A stretch of DNA of 52,930 nt from NCBI GenBank assembly GCA_031551765.1, contig JAVBNC010000018.1, positions 1-52,930 of the forward strand, given 5' to 3'. Positions 16,501-23,791 of this stretch are shown here, piece by piece. Numbering within the stretch: position 1 is the stretch's first letter; every line of letters starts with the position of its first letter. Made by a program: the position numbers and the translations under genes. The notes under the pieces were generated by a model. It had not been told where the DNA came from. It worked only from the letters and a program-made list of their open reading frames with translations, and ran no database searches. The stretch comes from JAVBNC01 sp031551765. Its GTDB lineage: Bacteria; Desulfobacterota; Desulfovibrionia; Desulfovibrionales; Desulfovibrionaceae.

Positions 16501-17679
16501 AATACGGTAGCCGCCGGCCAGTTGGGCACGCAGGGCGCGGCAACGCAATACCAGCAGGGTGTCATCAGCGTGCACATCAACACCACCGGAAACTACACCC
16601 TGTCCCTTTACACTCTGGACATAGGCTCCACGACCCGGGGCGACGCCAGGCTGTTCATCGAAGACATCGTACAGTACACGCAACCCGCGCCGTTCCTCAG
16701 GACCACGGGCAACGTGCTCACTAACCTCTCTCCCGACGGCCTTGCGGATGACCTGCTCGGCACGGCGCACCTCAACGACAGGGCGGTACTGCAGTCCGTG
16801 GCCTTCGGCGCCACCGAATACGCTTTTGTCGCCGGTGTGGCCACGGTTCCCACGCCCGACGGCACGTTGAAGCTGAACCTTGACGGCAGCTACACCTTTG
16901 ACGCCAACCCGGGTGTAACAGCCGTCCATGCGGACTTCACCTACACCATAGGTTCCCCTGACGGCGATACCGCCACGGCGGACCTGCACATCCGCGACGC
17001 CGCGCATACCTTCATCGGTACCGCGGCCGACAACACCCTGACCGGCACCACAGGCGACGATGTCATCTCCGGCGGGGCGGGCAACGATACGCTCTCCGGC
17101 GGCGAAGGGCACGACGTCATCTACGGCGGCAACGGCAACGACACCATCCACGGCGATGCCGGCAACGACATCATCCATGGAGGAGGCGGCAATGACATCC
17201 TCCACGGCGGTGACGGCAACGACACCATCTACGGAGATGCGGGCAACGACACCATTTACGGAGATGCGGGCAACGACCTCATCTACGGCGGAACGGGCAA
17301 CGACATCCTGGTCGGCGGGATCGGGGCCGATACCTTTGTCTGGAAGGCTGCGGACATGGACGGAGGCACGGATACGGTCAGCGACTTCTACATTGATCAG
17401 GACCACTTGAGCCTGGCGACCTTGTTCTCCGATGCGGGAGACGTGTCCCTGGACGGCCTCAAGGCCCTGGTGGAAGCGGGTCGTCTGGATCTGCACGCCA
17501 CGGACGGAATCGACCTGACGCTGACGGTGCATAATGTCGGGAACACGGAGGTACTGCAAACCGTAGACCTGCACCTGAGCAGCGCGCCCATCGACGCGGC
17601 CACCATAGCTGCCCTCAACAGCGACAACGCCGAAGCCCAGGCGCAGCTCTTGCAGCACATCATCACGTACTCCGGCTGA
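10576..17679 (+). CDS. Giant LapA-like RTX adhesin with retention module, vWA domain and T1SS signal
   Basis: A 2367-residue secreted adhesin. The ATG at 10576 is chosen because ggaagggga precedes it by 5 bases and the protein then begins like other Lap retention modules (MALTPPANLNSQVVQLARP). Residues 1-100 are the retention module, which plugs the outer-membrane TolC pore. T103-A-A-G106 is the motif cut by LapG-type proteases. A T1SS-143/DUF5801-like domain spans about 190-325. Four tandem units of 224-233 residues follow (327-1235). A vWA domain has its MIDAS at D1520 (DTSGSM). Ten RTX nonapeptides occupy 2160-2249, ending in a C-terminal type I secretion signal that lacks cysteine. Calcium folding is expected after export. 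It is presumably exported by the ABC-HlyD-TolC genes at 32095-38198, released by the protease at 30934, and mediates biofilm or host attachment. Confidence 0.93.
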   Translation: MALTPPANLNSQVVQLARPDAGQTITVPAGADSVLKLDFAPDAASTEAAGKDLVFSFPDDAKIVVSGFFDKGADALPSLELEDGSQLSGKDFLTAFNPDLLSTAAGPSAGSSPSSGSGAYSDDPGALLGGVNRLGSLGTDQWGRSTAVAFDPEDTLPPAVAPLIAITPGADPAPGAPPNSPAYALEAQGINLTVNERFLLNGSTPDPASQHATVAFLITSNDGVASITLTQNGVAHILTVQPDGTLSGFPAGGIAGTTGTLSNPQLIALGNGQYTLEFDYNFEHQISHPGAIQGTDTAGDVDSFLISATSLNGAVTGTVYAHIDVIDDIPRIEIGAPPAADDSVSLAEGHSVTGALDIVFGADGPHALEAFKVNGAVYTLGETVDTGEGSFRIFLDNGQYFYQYTAHADIGNATDSVLITVTDGDADIASDTLFLSISDVAVTPGPVTLTVFENALDTPLATGSNPPSPLETATASLGLPAGTTAADGNYDLVSGGAVIGFVTVSGGQVSYTLLDNAPHPDAGIGAPLLLGTATIPVTDAFGSTGAISVNVNVVDDIPSIELGNPGPDSASLFEGLTISGPVSIVFGADGPSAANAFQVNGAAYTLGDTVDTGEGNFRLFLNAGQYTYEYTAHANVGNVTDSVIITITDGDNDIASDTLNLTIADRVIEAQPLTLTVYENALDTIGSDPASPLETASITLGLPAGTTAADGTYDLLAADSSVIGFVTVSGGTASYTLLDNVTHPDAGIGAPLPLGTASIPVTDGLGSTGSVLVSVNVIDDVPSITIGAPLPVEEGINLLSVGGSTQEGHSLTGTVSLTFGADGAHATDAFKINGAAYALGDTVDTGTGSFRLFLDSGQYKYEYTAHANVGNATDSVTITITDGDNDIASDTLNLGISDVVIETSPVTLTVYENALNATGSDPASPLETASATLGLSAGITAADGTYDLVSAASIVIGFVTVTGGTVSYTLLDNVTHPDAGIGAPLPLGTATIPVTDGLGSTGTVLVNVNVVDDIPSIELGTPGPDSASLEEGHTATGLVNLVFGADGPHATDAFRVNGAAYTLGDTIDTGTGSFRLFLSAGQYTYEYTAHANVGNATDSVTIAITDGDNDIASDTLNLSIADRVIEAQPLTLTVYENALNASGSDPASPLETASAPLGLPLGITAADGTYDLVSAASIVIGFVTVTSGTVSYTLLDNIAHPDAGIGAPLPLGTATIPVTDGLGSTGTVLVNVNVVDDVPVLEFHSPGIDSFGTVDSGTIATLAGLDLRGGADGIASILVKLDSGAPVTASQTAPGSGIWVAALANGSTLTLDTATGQTSFAGGSLAAGPHALEVTVTDADGDTAGDTLQLTLQSPLDISISATDTFVHEAALPNGTGVDWIHNGSAVDTTAGGTFTITGTPVSVAISLGGTPTGITLPAALGGSASAVINGDTFSVTNTGGGTYAYTFTLGGPKTHGTVNDSAMGETVGIGLNITATGPGGTKSASTTITVFDDEITANSAHVDINEPKPVNYAITLVVDTSGSMAWNLTNSNTAPAGQSRLDYTKAALNHMLDQYAAGANGGAFVIHLVTFSDSTGVNQTYATIAAAKTAINDLSANGGTLYNTGLSPALTHAQNDLASYPGYEHKVYFLSDGEPNEGGAVPSAWQTFVNGPSGDLVDVYSVGIGLGTSGAGATAMRLAIDGSEGTGGDTYIGLTSASQLSAALEGTIESAAGNLLTGVLGADQPITLASISVGGTVIPITGSGETEIDLGQGVTLFVKADGTYRIEAAQGVDNDITFNNVTFNLKDADGDIRAVPVPITVHDYNPAAYDNIAASWQTVTPAATQITLDHANATSATAFTAAGWTRVGSSSVSYNQSTPTGWTGSNDLDTDSSSNRENGFTLSASGATLANVVSQLGYGANTNAAISYLATLGVTITNNTGQTNSFQDASIVAKTFALTGGSDFKFNYQFMNGRQNSSNYDRDASFYVLKDASGNTVAAGQLGTQGAATQYQQGVISVHINTTGNYTLSLYTLDIGSTTRGDARLFIEDIVQYTQPAPFLRTTGNVLTNLSPDGLADDLLGTAHLNDRAVLQSVAFGATEYAFVAGVATVPTPDGTLKLNLDGSYTFDANPGVTAVHADFTYTIGSPDGDTATADLHIRDAAHTFIGTAADNTLTGTTGDDVISGGAGNDTLSGGEGHDVIYGGNGNDTIHGDAGNDIIHGGGGNDILHGGDGNDTIYGDAGNDTIYGDAGNDLIYGGTGNDILVGGIGADTFVWKAADMDGGTDTVSDFYIDQDHLSLATLFSDAGDVSLDGLKALVEAGRLDLHATDGIDLTLTVHNVGNTEVLQTVDLHLSSAPIDAATIAALNSDNAEAQAQLLQHIITYSG
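11554..14280 (+). repeat. Four tandem 672-699 bp repeats within the adhesin
   Basis: Units start at 11554, 12238, 12910 and 13609 and end at 14280 (684, 672, 699 and 672 bp). Each begins with an Asp-Asp-[IV]-Pro motif and encodes two Ig-like sub-modules, one with FGADG...TVDTG...TDGD and one with LTVYENAL...HPDAGIGAPL. Units 3 and 4 are nearly identical in their second half: about 205 bases at 13408 and 14080 differ at only a few positions. The extra length of unit 3 is an insertion near its start. Confidence 0.9.
17053..17322 (+). repeat. RTX calcium-binding nonapeptide repeats (10 units)
   Basis: Ten consecutive 27-base units encode G-[GND]-x-D-x-[IL]-x-G-G/D repeats such as GNDTIYGDA, two of which are identical in protein. 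They form a calcium-binding parallel beta-roll that folds outside the cell and precedes the secretion signal. Several units carry histidine at the variable position. Confidence 0.93.
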
Positions 17680-17724
17680 TGACGGCCTTGGTGCATACTC
17701 CCCGTAAGAGACACTCCATAACCA

Positions 17725-17758
17725 CGGCAACCCCCGCCCTGCGGGGGTTGCCGTTTTT
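17725..17758 (+). terminator. Terminator of the adhesin gene
   Basis: CGGCAACCCCC-gccct-GCGGGGGTTGCCG followed by TTTTT, about 45 bases after the adhesin stop. Confidence 0.9.
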
Positions 17759-17789
17759 CAAAACGCGCTCACCCGGGTGCATATTCCAC

Positions 17790-17818
17790 TTGACGCCGCG
17801 CCGTTTGGCGACTATATG
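17790..17818 (+). promoter_or_regulatory. Promoter of the trp operon
   Basis: TTGACG (17790-17795), a 17-base spacer, then TATATG (17813-17818). It lies 30 bases before the leader peptide start. No classical TrpR operator (ACTAGT-type palindrome) overlaps it, so attenuation is the control visible in the sequence. Confidence 0.7.
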
Positions 17819-17847
17819 TGCGGCTAACAATCGAAATGGAACATCAC

Positions 17848-17970
17848 ATGAACGCAAGAAACCCCTCCCCCGCCATGCAGGCCGCTTCCCTGAGCGTCCT
17901 TTCTCCGCGTGGTCTTTGCCAAGGGCTTTGGTGGGACGGCTCTTTTCTTGCGGTCATGAGACATGCTTAG
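17848..17970 (+). CDS. trpL: trp operon leader peptide
   Basis: A 40-codon ORF (MNARNPSPAMQAASLSV...) containing adjacent Trp codons 28-29 (tggtgg, 17929-17934) and ending in TAG at 17968. It sits between the trp promoter and a strong hairpin-plus-T-run at 17990-18024, ahead of trpE. This is the arrangement of ribosome-mediated attenuation: with charged tRNA-Trp the ribosome passes the Trp pair and the terminator forms, while stalling there lets an alternative hairpin form. The leader is longer than the 14-codon E. coli trpL. The ribosome binding site is weak (atgga). It acts by being translated, and the peptide itself probably has no function. Confidence 0.8.
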   Translation: MNARNPSPAMQAASLSVLSPRGLCQGLWWDGSFLAVMRHA

Positions 17971-17989
17971 AAATTGAGCACATGCTTCA

Positions 17990-18024
17990 GGGGCCGCAGG
18001 CGACGCTTGCGGCCCTTTTGTTTT
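17990..18024 (+). terminator. trp attenuator (Rho-independent terminator)
   Basis: GGGCCGCA pairs with TGCGGCCC around a 9-base loop, followed by TTTTGTTTT. It lies 20 bases after the leader stop and 50 bases before trpE. The upstream segment from the Trp codons to about 17990 should provide the competing antiterminator; I did not fold it rigorously. Confidence 0.82.
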
Positions 18025-18073
18025 GCCCCCGGCCTCCCGCGTTGCCCCCGCCCCCGCAACACAAGGAGACCGT

Positions 18074-19471
18074 ATGCGCATCCGCCTCACGCAATACCCC
18101 GAACTTCTGGACAGCGACCTGGAAACCCCGGTGGGCCTGTTCATACGCCTGGTGGGCGAACACCAGGGCGTGCTGTTTGAAAGCGCGGAAACCGACGGCC
18201 GCTGGGGCCGCTACAGCATTATCGCCACGGACTTTCTGCTCGCCGCTTCCTGCCGGGACGGCCTTCTGCACCTGCGCACGGTGGACGAGGCCCTTGCCGC
18301 CCTGCAAGAGCACGCGGGCAAACCGTTTATTGAAGGCCTGCGCGCGGTCATGCGCGGCCTGGAGCTGGCCCAGGATCCCCGCCTGCCGCAGCCGCCCATC
18401 ACCCGTGCCCTGTATGGCTACATGGGCTACGGCGTGGCGGGTCTTTTCGAGCCCAAGCTGGCCAAAGCCCTGCCCCCGCGGGAAGCCCAGGCCGCCATGG
18501 CTCTGCCGGGCACGCTCATCGTCTTTGACCACGGCTACAACAAGATCACCCGCATCACCCTGCGCGGGGAACGCGGCCCCCTGAAAGCCCTGCCGCCCGT
18601 GGTGCCCGCGCGCCCGGCCCAGCCCGTCGCGCCCGCGCGCACGGCCGGGCGGGAAGGCTACACCGCCGCCGTGGCCCGGGTCAAAGACATGCTGCACCGG
18701 GGTGAAGCCACCCAGGTGGTCATCTCCACGCCCTTCAGCGCGCCGCTTGCGGAAAGCCCCTTCAGCCTCTACCGGCGGCTGCGGCGTATCAACCCCTCCC
18801 CCTACATGTTCTACATGCGCCTGCCGGACGGCGCGCTGCTCGGCTCGTCCCCGGAAGTGCTGATCACTTGCGAGGCGGACCGGCTGCGCCTGTGCCCCAT
18901 AGCCGGCACCAGGCCGCGCAGCCGCGACCTGGCCCAGGACGCTTTGTTCGGCGACGAACTGCTGCAGGACCCCAAGGAAACCGCCGAGCACGTCATGCTG
19001 GTGGACCTGGGCCGCAACGACCTGGGCCGCATTGCGCGGCCCGGCAGTGTGCGCCTGGACCGCTACATGGAAGTGGAGCGATTTTCCCACGTCATGCACC
19101 TCACCTCCCGCATCAGCGCGGACCTCGCGCCGGGGCTGAACGGCCTGGACGTGCTGGCCGCCACCTTCCCGGCGGGCACGGTCAGCGGCGCGCCCAAGGT
19201 CCGGGCCATGGAAATCATCGCGGAAGAAGAAGGCATGCCGCGCGGCCCCTACGCGGGCGCCGTGGGCTGGCTGGGCCTGGATACGGACGCCGTGCACCTG
19301 GATTTCGGCATCATCATCCGCAGCCTGTGGGTGCGCGACGGCCAGGTGCGCTGGCAGGCCGGGGCGGGAATCGTGCACGATTCCGTGCCGGAAAAGGAAT
19401 GGGAAGAATGCCGCGCCAAAGCCGCCGTCATCGCCAAAGTAGTCTTGGGCGAGCCGGAAGCCGCTGATTGA
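18074..19471 (+). CDS. trpE: Anthranilate synthase component I
   Basis: A 465-residue chorismate-utilising enzyme that forms anthranilate from chorismate with ammonia supplied by the TrpG domain of the next gene. The ATG at 18074 has aaggaga at optimal spacing. The chorismate-binding domain (about 195-460) shows ATQVVISTPF, LLGSSPEVL, PIAGTRPR, LVDLGRNDLGR, FPAGTVSGAPKVRAMEII and GWLGLDTDAVHLDFGIIIRS, all characteristic. The N-terminal half carries the regulatory region (VLFESAETDGRWGRYSII). It is the first structural gene after the attenuator, and trpGD follows 25 bases later. Confidence 0.97.
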   Translation: MRIRLTQYPELLDSDLETPVGLFIRLVGEHQGVLFESAETDGRWGRYSIIATDFLLAASCRDGLLHLRTVDEALAALQEHAGKPFIEGLRAVMRGLELAQDPRLPQPPITRALYGYMGYGVAGLFEPKLAKALPPREAQAAMALPGTLIVFDHGYNKITRITLRGERGPLKALPPVVPARPAQPVAPARTAGREGYTAAVARVKDMLHRGEATQVVISTPFSAPLAESPFSLYRRLRRINPSPYMFYMRLPDGALLGSSPEVLITCEADRLRLCPIAGTRPRSRDLAQDALFGDELLQDPKETAEHVMLVDLGRNDLGRIARPGSVRLDRYMEVERFSHVMHLTSRISADLAPGLNGLDVLAATFPAGTVSGAPKVRAMEIIAEEEGMPRGPYAGAVGWLGLDTDAVHLDFGIIIRSLWVRDGQVRWQAGAGIVHDSVPEKEWEECRAKAAVIAKVVLGEPEAAD

Positions 19472-19496
19472 ACGCATTGAAAATATGGAGAAAACC

Positions 19497-21182
19497 ATGT
19501 TCCTGCTCATAGACAACTACGATTCCTTCACCTTCAACCTGGTGCAGACCTTTCTGCAACTGGGCCGCGACCCCGTGGTGAAGAAAAACGACGACCCCGC
19601 CCTGCTGGAGTTGGCGCAAAACCCCGGCCTGGAAATGGTCTGCATTTCCCCGGGGCCCGGGCGGCCGGAAAACGCCGGGCTGTGCCTGGAGTTCCTGCGC
19701 CTGCTGCCCAAAAACGTGCCCCTGCTGGGCGTGTGCCTGGGCCACCAGATCCTGGGGCATTTCTCGGGGGCGCGGGTGGAGCTGGCCCCGCGCGTCATGC
19801 ACGGCAAGCAGTCGGAACTGGCGCACGACGGCGCCGGGCTGTTCAGCGGCCTGGCCAGCCCCATGAAAATAGGCCGCTACCACTCCCTGGTGGTCCACCC
19901 GGAAAACGCGCCGGAAAACCTGCGCCTTACGGCCTTTACCACCGCCCCGCACGGAGAAAAGGAAGTCATGGCCCTGCGCCTGGCCGACCGGCCCTGGGCC
20001 GGGGTGCAGTTCCACCCGGAATCCGTGCTCACCCCGGAAGGCCCCCGGCTGCTGGCCAATTTCCCCTCGGCCCTGCTGGCGCATGACGCCGGTGAAGTCC
20101 GCGCCGCCGCGCCCGTAACGCCGCTGCGTTCCGGCTCGCCCATGCGCATGGCCGCGATTATCGAAACCCTGGCTCAGGGCGAAGACCTCAGCCAGGAAAC
20201 AGCGGCGGAAGCCTTTTCCCGGCTCATGGACGGCGAGCTTTCCCCTTCCCAGGCCGGGGCGCTGCTGCTGGGCCTGCGCGCCAAGGGCGAAACGCCGGAA
20301 GAAGTGGGCGAGGCCGTGCACGCCGTGCTGGCGCGGGCCGTGCCCGTGCCCCCGGTAAGCGGGAACTGCATTGATATCGTGGGCACGGGCGGGGACAGCA
20401 AGTCCTCTTTCAACTGCTCCACGGCCACGGCGCTGAGCCTGGCGGGCATGGGCCACAGGGTGCTCAAGCACGGCAACCGTTCCGTGTCCTCCCGCTGCGG
20501 CAGCGCGGACGTGCTGGAACAGCTGGGCATACCCCTGGACACCCCGCCGGAAGCCGTGCCCCGCACCCTGGAGCGCGAAAGGTTCGTGTTTTTGTTCGCG
20601 CCCCGCTACCACCCTTCCTTCCGCCACGTCATGCCCGTGCGGCGCGAATTGGGCGTGCGCACGCTGTTCAATATCCTGGGTCCCCTGGTCAACCCGGCCA
20701 AGCCCACCCACCATTTTCTGGGCGTGCCCGGAAAAGCCCAGCTGCCCCTGGTGGCGGCCACCCTCGCCCGCACGTCCGGGGGCAGCGGAGCAGTGGTGAG
20801 CGGGGCCGGGGGCTATGACGAACTGACCCCCATGGGCGAGGCGGACCTGGTCTTTGTGCAGAACGGCCGCACCCGGCCGGGCAGGCTCAACCCGGCGGAC
20901 TACGGCTTTTCCCCCCGCGCGGAAGAGGACCTGGCCGTGGAAGGCCCGGAACAGGCGGCCGACGTGCTGCGCGAACTCTTGCACGGCCGGGGACCCAAGG
21001 CCATGCGCGAGATGCTGGCCTTGAACCTGGGTTTTGCCCTCTATCTGCTGGGCATGGACCAACACAAAGACGAAACCCTGGACCCCGAACGGGGCTACAA
21101 CCGGCCGCGCATGGCCAAAGCCATGCAAACGGCCCAAACCGCCGTGGCCGACGGCGCGGGCAGGAGGTTCTGCCATGCTTGA
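19497..21182 (+). CDS. trpGD: Fused anthranilate synthase glutaminase / anthranilate phosphoribosyltransferase
   Basis: A 561-residue bifunctional protein. Residues 1-190 are the TrpG class I glutaminase with nucleophile C80 in GVCLGHQILG and H-x-E in GVQFHPESVLTPEG. From about 215 the TrpD domain transfers phosphoribosyl to anthranilate: GTGGDSKSSFNCSTAT, HGNRSVSSRCGSADVL and NILGPLVNPA are visible. The same fusion is known in enterobacteria. The ATG at 19497 is preferred over the in-frame ATG at 19485, because tggag then lies 6 bases upstream and the protein begins with the family pattern MFLLIDNYDSFTFNL. The end overlaps trpC by 8 bases, indicating translational coupling. Confidence 0.96.
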   Translation: MFLLIDNYDSFTFNLVQTFLQLGRDPVVKKNDDPALLELAQNPGLEMVCISPGPGRPENAGLCLEFLRLLPKNVPLLGVCLGHQILGHFSGARVELAPRVMHGKQSELAHDGAGLFSGLASPMKIGRYHSLVVHPENAPENLRLTAFTTAPHGEKEVMALRLADRPWAGVQFHPESVLTPEGPRLLANFPSALLAHDAGEVRAAAPVTPLRSGSPMRMAAIIETLAQGEDLSQETAAEAFSRLMDGELSPSQAGALLLGLRAKGETPEEVGEAVHAVLARAVPVPPVSGNCIDIVGTGGDSKSSFNCSTATALSLAGMGHRVLKHGNRSVSSRCGSADVLEQLGIPLDTPPEAVPRTLERERFVFLFAPRYHPSFRHVMPVRRELGVRTLFNILGPLVNPAKPTHHFLGVPGKAQLPLVAATLARTSGGSGAVVSGAGGYDELTPMGEADLVFVQNGRTRPGRLNPADYGFSPRAEEDLAVEGPEQAADVLRELLHGRGPKAMREMLALNLGFALYLLGMDQHKDETLDPERGYNRPRMAKAMQTAQTAVADGAGRRFCHA

Positions 21183-21963
21183 GCGTTTCCGCAAAGCCAA
21201 AGACGCTGAAATAGCCGCCCTGGGCAAGCTGGCCGCCGCCGGGCGCATGCCGCCGCCCCTGGACGGGCCGCGCCCTTCCTTTGCGGGGGCGCTGCGGGCC
21301 AAAGCGCCGCTGGCGGTTATCGCGGAATACAAGCGCGCTTCCCCGTCCAAAGGCGACATCAACCTGGCCGCCGGGCCGGAAGAGGTCGCCGCCGCCTACG
21401 CGCAGGCCGGGGCGGGTGCGCTCTCCGTGCTGACGGAAGAGGTCTACTTCAAGGGCGGCATGGCCTATCTCTCCCGCATGGCTTCAGCGGGCCTGCCCAT
21501 GCTGCGCAAGGACTTCATCCTGCACCCCCTGCAGGTGGACCAGACCGCCGCCTCCCCGGCTTCCGCCCTGCTGCTCATCGCGCGTATGCTGGACACGGAC
21601 ATGCTGCGCGCGCTCATTCTCAAGAGTCGGGAACTGGACCTGGAGGCCGTGGTGGAAATTTTTGACGAAAACGACCTTTACCGGGCCAGGGACGCCGAAG
21701 CCTCCATCATCCAGGTCAACAACCGGAATTTGGATACGCTGCGGATGGATCTTTCCGTTTCCCCGCGCCTGGCGGCCCGCAAGCGGCCGGAAGAGTTCTG
21801 GATCACCGCCAGCGGCATTGAAACGCCGGTGCAGCTCGGCACCCTGCTCTCCCTGGGGTTTGACGCGGCCCTGGTGGGCAGTTCGCTCATGGGCGGCGAC
21901 GATCCCGGCCGGGAACTGGCCGCGCTGCTGGCACCCGCAAGCAAGAAGAGCACCCATGCCTGA
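21175..21963 (+). CDS. trpC: Indole-3-glycerol phosphate synthase
   Basis: A 262-residue TIM-barrel enzyme that closes CdRP to indole-3-glycerol phosphate. Diagnostic segments are VIAEYKRASPSKGDIN (catalytic Lys), ALSVLTEEVYFKGG, LRKDFILHPLQVDQ, VNNRNLDTLRMD and ASGIETPVQ. The ATG at 21175 is inside the end of trpGD and is preceded by caggagg. The C-terminus overlaps trpF by 8 bases. It is monofunctional and not fused to trpF as in E. coli. Confidence 0.96.
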   Translation: MLERFRKAKDAEIAALGKLAAAGRMPPPLDGPRPSFAGALRAKAPLAVIAEYKRASPSKGDINLAAGPEEVAAAYAQAGAGALSVLTEEVYFKGGMAYLSRMASAGLPMLRKDFILHPLQVDQTAASPASALLLIARMLDTDMLRALILKSRELDLEAVVEIFDENDLYRARDAEASIIQVNNRNLDTLRMDLSVSPRLAARKRPEEFWITASGIETPVQLGTLLSLGFDAALVGSSLMGGDDPGRELAALLAPASKKSTHA

Positions 21964-22579
21964 CCCCTTGTGCAAAGTCTGCGGCCTGACCCGGCGCGAG
22001 GACGCGCTGCTCTGCCACGAGTTGAGCGTGGATTTGACCGGCTTCATTTTCGTGGCGTCAAGCCCGCGCCGCGTGCCGCCGTCTTTCGTGGCCTCGTTGC
22101 CGGACGGCCCGCCCCGCCGCGTCGGCGTGTTCGCCGGGACGGACCTGGACAGCGTGCTGCGCACGGCGGAATACGCGCGTCTGGACTACGTGCAACTGCA
22201 CGGCGGCGAAAACCCGTCCTTCTGCCGGGCCGTGGGGCGGGAGCGCGTCATCAAGGTGCTGTGGCCGGACGCGCTTTCGCGCAAGGAACTGGAGGCGGAA
22301 ATGACGCGTTTCGCCCCAGTGGCCGCGTATTTCCTGCTGGATGCGGGGAAAAGCGGCGGCGGCAGCGGCAGCCCCCTGGCCTGGGCCGCGCTGCAGGGCC
22401 TTGTTTCGCCCCGGCCCTGGTTCCTGGCCGGGGGCCTGGGGCCGGAAAATCTGCAAGACGCCCTGTCCGTCTGCACCCCTGACGGCGTGGACCTGAATTC
22501 CGCCCTGGAAATACGGCCCGGCGTCAAAGACCATCAACGCGTGCGCGAAGCCCAGCGGAGGCTGCGCGCCCTGTCATAA
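21956..22579 (+). CDS. trpF: Phosphoribosylanthranilate isomerase
   Basis: A 207-residue TIM-barrel isomerase (PRA to CdRP). The start reads MPDPLCKVCGLTRREDALL with the catalytic Cys in K-V-C-G-L. FIFVASSPRRV, YVQLHGGE, FLLDAGKSGGGSG (catalytic Asp) and LAGGLGPENL follow, all matching the family. The start overlaps trpC by 8 bases and has no good separate ribosome binding site, so reinitiation is likely. trpB begins 15 bases later. Confidence 0.96.
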   Translation: MPDPLCKVCGLTRREDALLCHELSVDLTGFIFVASSPRRVPPSFVASLPDGPPRRVGVFAGTDLDSVLRTAEYARLDYVQLHGGENPSFCRAVGRERVIKVLWPDALSRKELEAEMTRFAPVAAYFLLDAGKSGGGSGSPLAWAALQGLVSPRPWFLAGGLGPENLQDALSVCTPDGVDLNSALEIRPGVKDHQRVREAQRRLRALS

Positions 22580-22594
22580 CCAAAGGATACGGTC

Positions 22595-23791
22595 ATGAAA
22601 AAAGGATACTTCGGCGAATTCGGCGGGCAGTTCGTGCCGGAACTGCTCATTCCTCCCCTGCGCGAGCTGGAGGAGGCCTGCAAAACCATACTGCCCTCCC
22701 TGCCCTTTCAGGAGGAGCTGGCAGGACTGCTGCGCGACTTCGCGGGACGCCCCACCCCGCTCACGCGCTGCGACGCCTTGTCCAGGGAACTGGGCTTCAC
22801 CCTCTGGATCAAGCGCGAGGACCTCCTGCACACGGGCGCGCACAAGATGAACAACACTCTGGGCCAGGCGCTTTTGGCCAAACGCATGGGCAAAACCAAG
22901 CTGCTGGCGGAAACCGGCGCGGGCCAGCACGGCGTAGCCACAGCCGCGGCCGCCGCCAAGCTGGGCATGGGCTGCGACATTTACATGGGCAGCGTGGACA
23001 TAGAGCGCCAGTCCTCCAACGTGGCCCGCATGAAGCTGCTGGGCGCGAGGCTCATACACGTGGACAGCGGCACCTGCACCCTGAAAGACGCCATCAACGC
23101 GGCTTTGCGGGCCTGGATAGTGGAACAGGCCACCACGCACTACAGTTTCGGCACGGCGGCCGGTCCCCACCCCTTTCCCACCCTGGTGCGCGACCTGCAG
23201 GCCGTTATCGGCAGCGAGACCAAAGAGCAGATCCGCAAGCAAATCGGCTGCCTGCCTGACGCGGTGCTGGCCTGCGTGGGCGGCGGCTCCAACGCCATCG
23301 GCATGTTCTATCCTTTTGCCTCGGACCCGGAGGCGGACGGCGTGAGGCTCATCGGCATCGAAGCGGGCGGCACCGGGAAGCCGGGCTGCTACAATTCCGC
23401 GCCCATCAACCTGGGCTCGCCGGGCGTGTTGCACGGCCAGTACAGCATGCTGCTGCAGGATGGGGACGGCCAGATCCAGCCTTCGCACTCCGTGTCCGCC
23501 GGGCTGGACTACCCCGGCGTGGGGCCGGAACACTCCCAGCTCGCCGCCCAGGGCCGGGCCGAATACCATATTATCAACGATGAAGCCGCCCTGCGGGCCT
23601 TTACCACGCTCTCCCGCGCGGAAGGCATTATCCCTGCCCTGGAATCCTCCCACGCGCTGGCCTGGGTGCTGGACAACCCCGGCGCATTCGCCAAAGGCTC
23701 CCATGTGGTGGTCAACTTGTCCGGCCGGGGCGACAAGGACCTGGGCATCGCATCCGAACACCTTCCCGAACTCCAAGGAGGCCCGGTATGA
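22595..23791 (+). CDS. trpB: Tryptophan synthase beta chain
   Basis: A 398-residue PLP enzyme that joins indole and serine. The start MKKGYFGEFGGQFVPE is typical of TrpB1. The PLP lysine is K84 in HTGAHKMNNTLGQ. ETGAGQHGVATA, GGGSNAIGMFYPF and SAGLDYPGVGPEHS are also diagnostic. It follows trpF by 15 bases with a ribosome binding site (aaagga) and overlaps trpA by 4 bases (ATGA), which suits formation of the alpha2-beta2 complex. Confidence 0.97.
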   Translation: MKKGYFGEFGGQFVPELLIPPLRELEEACKTILPSLPFQEELAGLLRDFAGRPTPLTRCDALSRELGFTLWIKREDLLHTGAHKMNNTLGQALLAKRMGKTKLLAETGAGQHGVATAAAAAKLGMGCDIYMGSVDIERQSSNVARMKLLGARLIHVDSGTCTLKDAINAALRAWIVEQATTHYSFGTAAGPHPFPTLVRDLQAVIGSETKEQIRKQIGCLPDAVLACVGGGSNAIGMFYPFASDPEADGVRLIGIEAGGTGKPGCYNSAPINLGSPGVLHGQYSMLLQDGDGQIQPSHSVSAGLDYPGVGPEHSQLAAQGRAEYHIINDEAALRAFTTLSRAEGIIPALESSHALAWVLDNPGAFAKGSHVVVNLSGRGDKDLGIASEHLPELQGGPV

